64,000 bases of DNA from an uncultured Lachnospiraceae bacterium (GTDB taxonomy: Bacteria > Bacillota > Clostridia > Lachnospirales > Lachnospiraceae): NCBI GenBank assembly GCA_934294885.1, contig CAKRAK010000002.1:62001-126000 (forward strand). The letters run 5' to 3'. Positions 8,515-15,036 of this stretch are shown in pieces. The first letter of the stretch is position 1; each line of letters opens with the position of its first letter. Under the pieces are notes generated by a model that saw nothing but the letters and a program-made list of their open reading frames with translations, did no database searches and was not told the DNA's origin. Both the position numbers and the translations under genes were made by a program.

Positions 8515-10071
8515 ATGGGAAGTTCAACAATCTGGGTATTGATTGCATTTGTCGCGTATATGATTTTGATGATTGTGATTGGTGCCATGTATGTAGGTAA
8601 AACGAAGAATTCCGAGGATTATTTTTTGGGTGGACGTAATCTGAACGGTTGGGTAGCAGCATTGTCTGCACAGGCTTCTGATATGAGTGGATGGTTATTA
8701 ATGGGTCTTCCGGGTAGTGTATATGCAGCAGGAACCGGTCAGGCGTGGATTGCAATCGGTTTGTTTATCGGTACGGTGTTAAACTGGCTTGTTGTATCTT
8801 CAAGATTACGCCGTTATACAATCCGTGCAAATAACTCATTGACATTACCGTCTTATTTGGAGAACCGTTTCCACGATCATAAGAACATTTTATTAATGAT
8901 TTCGTCATTGGTAATTGTTATCTTTTTCCTTGTGTATACGGCATCTGCCCTGACTGCCGGTGGCAAGCTGTTTTCTTCTGTATTCGGTATAGATTATAAA
9001 ATTGCATTAAGTATCGGTGCAGCAGTAATTTTGATTTATACATTCCTTGGAGGATTTCTGGCTGTTTGTACAACAGACTTTGTTCAGGGTATGCTGATGC
9101 TGGTTGCATTGTTATTGGTTCCGATTCTTGCTTATTTCCTTGCGGGACCGGATAACTTTATCGGATTATTAAATGATTCCGGTGTACAGGGTGGTGCAAG
9201 CTCTTATCTGAATATTATGCATGATTCCGGTAAACAGGTTTCTGTTATTTATGTAATTTCCCAATTGGCATGGGCACTGGGATATTTTGGTATGCCTCAT
9301 ATTTTAGTTCGTTTTATGGCAGTTTCCAGTGAAAAGGAATTGAAAAAATCAAAAGTAATTGCAATTATCTGGGTTGCCCTTTCTTTGGTTTTCGCAATTT
9401 TCATCGGTATTGTCGGACGTGCATATCTGTATCCTGAAATATTAGGTACGACTACTGATATTACAACAGAGAATGTATTTATAGAGATGATCAAAAAGGT
9501 ATTTATGAGTGACATTCATATGGCATTTGTAGGTGGTCTGTTTTTATGTGGTATTCTTGCTGCAATCATGTCAACCGCAGATTCCCAGCTGCTTGTAACT
9601 GCTTCTTCCGTAGCAGAAGATTTGTATAAGGGCGTATTTAATAAAAAAGCATCGGATAAGAAGGTATTGGCAGTCAGCCGTGTTACCGTTCTTCTTGTTG
9701 CGGTATTTGCCTACATCATTGCATTAAATCCAAACAGCTCTGTTATGTCTTTGGTATCGGATGCGTGGGCAGGTTTTGGTGCAGCCTTTGGACCAATTGT
9801 TTTATTATCGTTATACTGGAAACGAACTAACCTTCCGGGTGCGATTGCCGGTATCGTTTCAGGAGCAGCAACCGTTATTATCTGGGACTATATTCCATGT
9901 ATGAAGGGTGCTGATGGAATGGAAACCCTTGCGGTTCATACCGGTTTGTATTCCCTTGCAATCGGATTTTTGATCAGTTTGGTTTGTATCGTGTTATTTT
10001 CATTATGCACAAAGGCACCTTCTGATGAGATTCTTCAGGAGTTTGAAGATATGAAGAATGTTGAGATGTAA
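8515..10071 (+). CDS. putP: Sodium/proline symporter (PutP type, SSS family)
   Basis: Imports proline with Na+ across the cytoplasmic membrane. It is 518 aa with about 13 transmembrane helices. PutP signatures are SEDYFLGGRNLNGWVAALS, the Na+-site stretch ASDMSGWLLMGLPG, ALGYFGMPHILVRFMA, and AAIMSTADSQLLVTASS in helix 8. The chosen ATG at 8515 sits 7 bases from AAAGGAG. The ATG at 8509 is too close to that site. It stands alone between its promoter and a terminator. Specificity for proline is by family resemblance. Related solute symporters cannot be fully excluded. Confidence 0.92.
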   Translation: MGSSTIWVLIAFVAYMILMIVIGAMYVGKTKNSEDYFLGGRNLNGWVAALSAQASDMSGWLLMGLPGSVYAAGTGQAWIAIGLFIGTVLNWLVVSSRLRRYTIRANNSLTLPSYLENRFHDHKNILLMISSLVIVIFFLVYTASALTAGGKLFSSVFGIDYKIALSIGAAVILIYTFLGGFLAVCTTDFVQGMLMLVALLLVPILAYFLAGPDNFIGLLNDSGVQGGASSYLNIMHDSGKQVSVIYVISQLAWALGYFGMPHILVRFMAVSSEKELKKSKVIAIIWVALSLVFAIFIGIVGRAYLYPEILGTTTDITTENVFIEMIKKVFMSDIHMAFVGGLFLCGILAAIMSTADSQLLVTASSVAEDLYKGVFNKKASDKKVLAVSRVTVLLVAVFAYIIALNPNSSVMSLVSDAWAGFGAAFGPIVLLSLYWKRTNLPGAIAGIVSGAATVIIWDYIPCMKGADGMETLAVHTGLYSLAIGFLISLVCIVLFSLCTKAPSDEILQEFEDMKNVEM

Positions 10072-10146
10072 TATTCCAACACAGAAGAGTTTCGCAGGCA
10101 AGTGAATGGTGTAGTTATTTCGAAAAGGATGTACCAGGGGTCGTCA

Positions 10147-10173
10147 AATGCATTGCATGAATACATGCATTTT
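10147..10173. repeat. Hairpin-forming inverted repeat downstream of putP
   Basis: AAATGCA and TGCATTT arms enclose a second overlapping palindrome built on TGCATG/CATGCA, so two alternative foldings are possible. It lies in the 330-base gap between putP and rlmH, which otherwise shows only the terminator below. No gene is recognised there. Confidence 0.4.
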
Positions 10174-10197
10174 CCTCGTCTCCATAACAAATAAAAA

Positions 10198-10223
10198 AGA
10201 GACCCAAATGCGGTCTCTTTCTT
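10198..10223 (+). terminator. Intrinsic terminator after putP
   Basis: AGAGACC / GGTCTCT stem with a 7-base loop, preceded by an A-run and followed by TTCTTTAT. It ends the putP transcript about 125 bases past the stop codon. Confidence 0.75.
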
Positions 10224-10401
10224 TATATAAGTATAAGGGAGAATATTGAAAACTTCTGTTCTCAATATTTAATATAGAACATAAATATGAACAAATTGTT
10301 ACGTTAAACGCAATATTTTGTTAATAATGAAAAAAAGTGAATGAATATTTACATACCCATTACGGGTTTTTAGATTTTAACAGATGAAAAGCAGGTTAGA
10401 T

Positions 10402-10872
10402 ATGAAAATCGAAATACTTTGTGTAGGGAAAATCAGGGACACATACAACAAATCGCTGATTGAAACATATTGTAAAGAAATCAGAAAAAAGAATCATACC
10501 ATTACAATAAAGGAATATCCGGATTTGAAAATTCCCGATAAGATAAATGAAGGTCAGAAGCAGCAGCTTTTGAGCAAAGAATGTGAACGAATGTCTCAGG
10601 AAATAGGAAATGGAGATTATGTGATTGCTCTTTGCATAGAAGGAAAGGAGCTTACGACGGAAAAACATCGTTCTTACATAGACCCCATTTTATCTGACAA
10701 AGATAAAAAACTTATTTATATAATAGGAGGTTCCTTAGGACTTCCGGAGGCTATAAAAAAACGGGGAAATCTAAAGCTCAGTTTTTCTAAGATGACATTT
10801 CCCCATCAATTAATGAGAGTTGTTTTGTGTGAGGAAGTGAACCGGGTACTGGAGTATGGGAATTATTTATGA
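10402..10872 (+). CDS. rlmH: RlmH-family SPOUT methyltransferase, copy 1 (truncated tail)
   Basis: RlmH methylates pseudouridine 1915 in helix 69 of 23S rRNA. The protein is 156 aa. It keeps the N-terminal MKIEILCVGKIRDTY, the SAM-pocket IIGGSLGL at about 107-114, and SFSKMTFPHQLMR at 127-139. The normal ending (E-Q-x-Y-R-A... G-x-x-Y-H-K) is replaced by EEVNRVLEYGNYL, so the Tyr-Arg helix is altered and the terminal Tyr-His-Lys is missing. The ATG at 10402 gives the family N-terminus. An ATG at 10384 adds six residues. It converges on and overlaps by 10 bases a second RlmH-like gene with the complementary pattern of loss. Confidence 0.85.
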   Translation: MKIEILCVGKIRDTYNKSLIETYCKEIRKKNHTITIKEYPDLKIPDKINEGQKQQLLSKECERMSQEIGNGDYVIALCIEGKELTTEKHRSYIDPILSDKDKKLIYIIGGSLGLPEAIKKRGNLKLSFSKMTFPHQLMRVVLCEEVNRVLEYGNYL

Positions 10873-11294
10873 TAGGTTTTTCCTTGCAAAATAGTATAGC
10901 CACGATAGAGCTGTTCTGCAAACAGCACGCATAATGTAGCAGAAGATAAGTCGCAGTTAGAGATTGCCATAGAGTTTACGGTAATCTCTTTTTTTTGCAG
11001 TTGAGACATCAGCTCATCCTTATCATATCCGATATATATATGGATATTCGATCTGCCGCTGGCTTCCATGGTTTGGATTTCTTTGGCAAAGGCTTCTGAA
11101 GTATAAGTAGATATTCCTTTTTCTAAAAATATGACCTGATGATTGGCGGAGGATAGGTGAGAAAAGTCAGTTTTTTTGCTGCCGGTAATAAGCTGCACCT
11201 TACAGTAGGCAGATAATCGTTTGATATATTCTTTTACAGCGTCCTGATGTGCTTTTGAAAGCTTTGTGTCTTTACAATATATATAGTAGTTCAA
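10863..11294 (-). CDS. RlmH-family protein, copy 2 (SAM motifs lost, C-terminal tail kept)
   Basis: 143 aa. The start is a TTG at 11294, six bases after AAAGGAG. A longer in-frame ORF to 11387 would run through the tRNA gene and is rejected. The N-terminus (YYIYCKDTKLSKAHQDAVKE then YIKRLSAYCKVQLI) and the C-terminus (FAEQLYRGYTILQGKTYHK) match RlmH clearly, including the final Tyr-His-Lys. The SAM loop IGG(S/A)xGL has become IGYDKDE at 88-94, and the SxSxMTFPHQ motif has become AISNCDLSSATLC. A stretch of about 15 residues in the middle is shorter than usual. It lies downstream of tRNA-Arg, and its 3' end overlaps copy 1. It is either a non-catalytic partner or a decaying paralogue. Confidence 0.8.
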   Translation of the reverse strand: MNYYIYCKDTKLSKAHQDAVKEYIKRLSAYCKVQLITGSKKTDFSHLSSANHQVIFLEKGISTYTSEAFAKEIQTMEASGRSNIHIYIGYDKDELMSQLQKKEITVNSMAISNCDLSSATLCVLFAEQLYRGYTILQGKTYHK

Positions 11295-11302
11295 TGCCGG
11301 CT

Positions 11303-11336
11303 CCTTTACAAAAGGCAGGTAAAATCTACCTGCCTT
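11303..11336 (-). terminator. Terminator-like hairpin between tRNA-Arg and RlmH copy 2
   Basis: AAGGCAGGTA/TACCTGCCTT, a 10-bp perfect stem, followed on the minus strand by TTGT. It probably ends the tRNA transcript. It stands directly before the ribosome binding site of the RlmH-like gene, so that gene depends on read-through or an unseen promoter. Confidence 0.65.
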
Positions 11337-11358
11337 GAATATTTTCGTTATGTAAATA

Positions 11359-11430
11359 TGCACCAGACAGGAATCGAACCTGCGCACATGGCTCCGGAGG
11401 CCATTGCTCTATCCACTGAGCTACTGGTGC
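11359..11430 (-). tRNA. tRNA-Arg (anticodon CCG)
   Basis: Read on the minus strand, a full cloverleaf is present. The acceptor stem is GCACCAG/CTGGTGC with discriminator A. The D arm is GCTCAGTGGATAGAGC. The anticodon arm ATGGC/GCCAT has loop CTCCGGA, giving anticodon CCG. The T arm is GCAGGTTCGAATCCTGT. The 3' CCA is not encoded. It reads the rare CGG arginine codon. Confidence 0.96.
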
Positions 11431-11441
11431 AAACAAGGAAT

Positions 11442-11470
11442 ATATTACTACAAAATTATGGAATGTGCAA
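11442..11470 (-). promoter_or_regulatory. Promoter of tRNA-Arg
   Basis: Minus strand: -35 TTGCAC, 17-base spacer, -10 TAATAT, about a dozen bases before the mature tRNA 5' end. Confidence 0.65.
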
Positions 11471-11626
11471 TTGAAATATTGCATTTTTTCGCTGATTTTG
11501 CTAAAATATTGATTCGGTAAAGAGAAAATGTAACTGCATTTTTGTGTTTTCACAAGGGTAATGAATGCAAACCGGATAGTAGGGATTTGTTTCTTCATGA
11601 ACAGAAACAAAACAAGGAGTCTGTAT

Positions 11627-12496
11627 ATGGATAATAAATTATTAGATAAAATGAGTCAGTCCTATGAGAATTTTCATTTGGAGGATTCTCATATAAAAAA
11701 AGGAGAAAAATTAATTGTTGTTAGTTCAAAGCTAAAACTGATTTTGGGCTGGAGTATTTTTTTACTGTGCTGTGTTCTGGCATTTCTTTTTGTATTAAAG
11801 CCATCGAAATCTGCCGGCACAGGCAAGGGTCCTGCGGCTGTGGCAGAGGAAGATGTAGAGGTCAATGATGAGCATAAGACTACGATGCCTTATGAAAAAG
11901 ATGCCTACGAGGATTTGAACGATTTTATGAAACGATATTATGATGCCATTGTACGATGTGATAATGTCACTCTTCAGAAAATGGTTACGGATCCCAGTGT
12001 TTATGATAGTGATGAGGCTTTGAAGAAAAAAGCAGAGTTTATTACAGGATATTCTGATCTGACGGTTTATACGAAGGAAAGCATTGAAGAAGGAAATTTT
12101 GTTGTATTTGTGGTTTCCCGCGCAAGTATTTCCGGTGTTAACTCTGACATGTACGATATTCAGAAGTTTTACGTGGTAAACGGTGAACGGGGATACATGA
12201 TTAACAATGGTACCCTTTCTCAGGAAGTACAGGATTATATTACAAAGGTAACCGGTGATAAGGATATCCAAAAGATATTTCAGTCTGTAAAAGATAAGAA
12301 TGATAAGTTGATGAAGAAGGATGCGTCTATTGAGGAACAGTTTTATGATGTGATAAAGACTGATTCTTCCAAGGAGAAGACTTCTACAGAAGATGCAGCC
12401 TCAGAGACAGACACGCAGCAGGAGACGGAGGCAGCCACAGAAGCGGCGACGGAAGCACCGGCTGAAGGAGATACACAACCGGCAGAGACGGAATAG
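11627..12496 (+). CDS. Membrane-anchored protein of unknown function
   Basis: 289 aa. A short cytoplasmic N-terminus is followed by one transmembrane helix at about 36-57 (LILGWSIFLLCCVLAFLFVL) and an extracellular domain of about 180 aa with alternating helices and strands (DLNDFMKRYYDAIVRCD, FVVFVVSRASI, DIQKFYVVNGERGYMINNG). The C-terminal tail is rich in Thr, Glu and Ala. The fold of the outer domain resembles small NTF2-like extracellular domains, but I do not recognise a family. The ATG at 11627 has AAGGAG seven bases upstream. An ATG at 11561 lacks one. It is monocistronic and closed by a terminator. Confidence 0.75.
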   Translation: MDNKLLDKMSQSYENFHLEDSHIKKGEKLIVVSSKLKLILGWSIFLLCCVLAFLFVLKPSKSAGTGKGPAAVAEEDVEVNDEHKTTMPYEKDAYEDLNDFMKRYYDAIVRCDNVTLQKMVTDPSVYDSDEALKKKAEFITGYSDLTVYTKESIEEGNFVVFVVSRASISGVNSDMYDIQKFYVVNGERGYMINNGTLSQEVQDYITKVTGDKDIQKIFQSVKDKNDKLMKKDASIEEQFYDVIKTDSSKEKTSTEDAASETDTQQETEAATEAATEAPAEGDTQPAETE

Positions 12497-12543
12497 GTTC
12501 CGGGGATGCTCGCTATAAGAAACAGGTTTTGCTTAAATAAAAA

Positions 12544-12583
12544 AGGTCAGACATCTTGACAAAAGATGTCTGACCTCATTTTT
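12544..12583. terminator. Bidirectional intrinsic terminator
   Basis: A 14-bp perfect stem, AGGTCAGACATCTT with its complement, with an A-run before and TTTTTT after. It serves the membrane-protein gene on the plus strand and the Lrp-type gene on the minus strand. Confidence 0.92.
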
Positions 12584-13050
12584 TATTCTTCTTCTAATTC
12601 ATTTAATTTGTCAGTTGCATAAACATCAATGCCCCTTGGCTTAACCGGAGTAGAGAATACAATCTGGGTTTCCGTCTTTCCGTATTTTTGCAGCTGCCCG
12701 ATAAAGGAATCCAATTCCATGGTGCTTGGAAACGCAACCTTAATCAACATGGAATAAGCTCCTGTCACACAGTTACATTCCAAAACGTTGGGACAGGATT
12801 CAATATATGGGTAAAAAATCGGTTTTTGCTTGGGGTCTAAGGACATATTAATGAAAGCAGTAACATGATAATCCAGCATGACCGGGTCTACGGTAGCATG
12901 GTATCCGGTAATAATTTCTGCTTTTTCCAAACGTTCAATACGTGCAGATACGGCAGGAGAGGATAAAAACACCTTACTGGCAAGATATTTCAATGGGTAA
13001 CGTGCGTTTTCCTGTAGTAAATGTAGAATCTTTTTATCAATATTATCCAT
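12583..13050 (-). CDS. Lrp/AsnC-family transcriptional regulator
   Basis: 155 aa. The N-terminal winged helix-turn-helix (about 1-50: DKKILHLLQENARYPLKYLA, SPAVSARIERLE) is followed by the RAM/AsnC ligand-binding domain (about 65-145), with the glycine-containing turn CVTGAYSMLIKV. Such proteins form octamers that sense amino acids and control transport or metabolism genes. The target is unknown. Neither neighbour is an obvious amino-acid gene, apart from metA further along. Its own leader holds a strong promoter followed at once by a terminator-like hairpin. Confidence 0.93.
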   Translation of the reverse strand: MDNIDKKILHLLQENARYPLKYLASKVFLSSPAVSARIERLEKAEIITGYHATVDPVMLDYHVTAFINMSLDPKQKPIFYPYIESCPNVLECNCVTGAYSMLIKVAFPSTMELDSFIGQLQKYGKTETQIVFSTPVKPRGIDVYATDKLNELEEE

Positions 13051-13084
13051 AAAGTCACATCCTTTACATATAGTCTGAATAAGT

Positions 13085-13124
13085 AAAAAAATGAGGTGTC
13101 CTTAATAATCGTAAGAACACCTCT
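13085..13124 (-). terminator. Terminator-like hairpin in the leader of the Lrp-type gene
   Basis: On the minus strand a GAGGTGTTCTTA / TAAGGACACCTC stem is followed by ATTTTTT. It starts about ten bases after the predicted transcription start and ends about 35 bases before the gene, so most transcripts should stop here unless it is relieved. Confidence 0.65.
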
Positions 13125-13139
13125 TTGCATCCATTAATA

Positions 13140-13168
13140 ATTATATACATATATATTAATAATTTCAA
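13140..13168 (-). promoter_or_regulatory. Promoter of the Lrp-type regulator
   Basis: Minus strand: -35 TTGAAA, 17-base spacer, -10 TATAAT, a near-consensus sigma-A promoter. Predicted start near 13133. Confidence 0.78.
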
Positions 13169-13217
13169 GTGGAAAATGCATTTCATTATGAAAATAAAGT
13201 GATTCTTAGAAAGAAAA

Positions 13218-13246
13218 TTGTATTATAAGAAAGATTGTGTTATGAT
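13218..13246 (+). promoter_or_regulatory. Promoter of the DUF975-rluF-ligA-metA operon
   Basis: -35 TTGTAT, 17-base spacer, -10 TATGAT, about 35 bases before the ATG at 13283. Confidence 0.68.
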
Positions 13247-13282
13247 AAGGAACAATTGCAAAGGTTTTTAGGAGGGATAGTT

Positions 13283-14263
13283 ATGGAACCGATTAATCGA
13301 AAATTATTAAAGGAAAATGCAAAAAAAGCGTTAAAGAGAAACTTTTGGCTTATTATGCTTGTGTGTATCTGTGCAACATTTTTGGATGCAAGTTTTAACG
13401 GACTGAATGCAGGTTCGGGAAGTTACGCAGGATCTGTTAATAAGGTTGTAACCCGTCTTGGTGGAGGTGTCGACGTGGCTTCCGGTCATTCTTTTTCGGA
13501 TTTTTATGATTATGGTCTGGATGAAAGTGACATTGCAGATGAGATAAAATACGACTGGGAGTATGCGTTGGATAATCTGGAAGACAAACTTCAGGATTCC
13601 TTTGATTTTATGCAGGGGATGGATACCGTATCCCTGATGCTTGTGTTGTTTGCGGTAGTATGTGTGGTCGTATTGGTAATTTACGTCATTTCTCTTGTGA
13701 TTTCATTTTTGATCGGTTCCTTTTTGGGAGCACCGATTAGCGTGGGTTATCAGAGATTCTTTATGTTAAACCGGCTTAATCGGGGAAAATTATCGGACCT
13801 GTTTGCTGCTTTTGGGAAGAACCGGTATATGAATATTGTGAAAACCATGTTCCGAACCAATATTGAGATATTCCTGTGGAGATTATTATTTTATTTCCCG
13901 GGACTTGTAAAAACATATGAGTATTTCTTTGTAGGCTATATTATGGCAGAGAATCCGAATATCGATGCTAAGAGAGCAAAGCAGTTAAGTAAGGAAATGT
14001 CTAATGGACACAAATGGCAGATTTTTGTGTTACAGCTTTCATTTTTGGGCTGGGCTTGTGTTTTTGCCCTGGAATTTATACTTTTGACTGTATTTTCCTG
14101 CGGTTTTCTTTCCATCCCTGCTATGCTGTTGATCTATCCTTTGGTTGGATATCAGGCAGCAACTTATGCAGAGTTATATGAGGAAAGAAGAGAATATGCC
14201 CTTGTTACCAATATGGCAGGAAGAGATGAATTAATTGGGTTTGATTTTGGAGAAACAGTATGA
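13283..14263 (+). CDS. DUF975 family integral membrane protein
   Basis: 326 aa with about five or six transmembrane segments. It begins with a basic amphipathic stretch (NRKLLKENAKKALKRNFWLI) and ends YPLVGYQAATYAELYEE, both typical of DUF975 proteins. A soluble loop lies between the first helix and the next at about residue 115. The biochemical role of the family is unknown. The ATG at 13283 follows AGGAGGG. An in-frame ATG at 13235 overlaps the promoter. Its stop overlaps the rluF start as ATGA, so it is translationally coupled to the RNA-modification and DNA-repair genes behind it. Confidence 0.82.
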   Translation: MEPINRKLLKENAKKALKRNFWLIMLVCICATFLDASFNGLNAGSGSYAGSVNKVVTRLGGGVDVASGHSFSDFYDYGLDESDIADEIKYDWEYALDNLEDKLQDSFDFMQGMDTVSLMLVLFAVVCVVVLVIYVISLVISFLIGSFLGAPISVGYQRFFMLNRLNRGKLSDLFAAFGKNRYMNIVKTMFRTNIEIFLWRLLFYFPGLVKTYEYFFVGYIMAENPNIDAKRAKQLSKEMSNGHKWQIFVLQLSFLGWACVFALEFILLTVFSCGFLSIPAMLLIYPLVGYQAATYAELYEERREYALVTNMAGRDELIGFDFGETV

Positions 14264-15036
14264 GTGAGTATGTCAGACTGAACAAATTTATCAGTGCCAC
14301 GGGATTTTGTTCCAGAAGAAAAGCAGATGAATGGATTGCTGCCGGAAAGGTTGAGGTGAACGGAATCCCTGCTGATATGGGTATGAAGGTATGCAGTGAG
14401 GATGAGGTAATCGTTAACGGAAAACGAATCGAGAAAAAGGATGGCTTTAAATTGGTTTTGTTTTATAAGCCGAAGGGATATTCTGTTACCTTCCATGGAG
14501 GAGATACCTCCAGCATTTTTCATCATTTTCCCTTAGATTCGGACTTACGGTATGTAGGAAGATTGGATAAGGATTCCGAAGGACTGTTGCTTTTGACCAA
14601 TGATGGTGATTTATGTAATGAGATTGCAAAAAGCAGAAATGACCATGAAAAGGAATATATTGTTACGGTTAATAAGGATATTACCGATGACTTTATTGAA
14701 CGGATGGAAAATGGTGTCAGAATCTTTGATGGGAATAAGAACAAATACGTAGTTACAAAACCATGTGTGATACAGGTGAAGGGGAAAAGAGTATTTTCCA
14801 TTATACTTACCCAAGGGTATAATCGTCAGATTCGTAGAATGTGCGAATATTTTGATTATAAAGTGGTAAAACTACGTCGCATCCGGGTGATGAATCTTTT
14901 ATTGGGTGACATGAAACCGGGAGAACTTCGGAATGCAACACCGGAAGAGGCTGCGGTTCTGAAAAGTAAATGTATGAAGAGGGAACAGGATGAACAAACA
15001 GGAAAGATTAAAAGAGTTAGTAGAAGTATTAAATGA
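14260..15036 (+). CDS. rluF: 23S rRNA pseudouridine synthase, RluF-like
   Basis: 258 aa. An S4 RNA-binding domain at about 5-55 (RLNKFISATGFCSRRKADEW) is followed by the RsuA/RluB/RluF-type catalytic domain with the nucleophile Asp in GRLDKDSEGLLLLTNDGD. The C-terminal stretch TQGYNRQIRRMCEYFDYKV resembles RluF (U2604) more than RluB, though the exact target is inferred. It is coupled by a 4-base overlap to the DUF975 gene. The ligA ORF starts 47 bases inside its 3' end, an unusually long overlap. Confidence 0.88.
   Translation: MSEYVRLNKFISATGFCSRRKADEWIAAGKVEVNGIPADMGMKVCSEDEVIVNGKRIEKKDGFKLVLFYKPKGYSVTFHGGDTSSIFHHFPLDSDLRYVGRLDKDSEGLLLLTNDGDLCNEIAKSRNDHEKEYIVTVNKDITDDFIERMENGVRIFDGNKNKYVVTKPCVIQVKGKRVFSIILTQGYNRQIRRMCEYFDYKVVKLRRIRVMNLLLGDMKPGELRNATPEEAAVLKSKCMKREQDEQTGKIKRVSRSIK

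Noticed and set aside
10354..10372. ACCC/GGGT mini-hairpin with T-run just before rlmH as a terminator
   Set aside because: The stem is only 4 bp, too weak to support.
11295..11610. Minus-strand reading frames covering the tRNA-Arg region, including an upstream extension of RlmH copy 2
   Set aside because: They run through the tRNA gene and its terminator. The TTG at 11294 with AAAGGAG is a better start.
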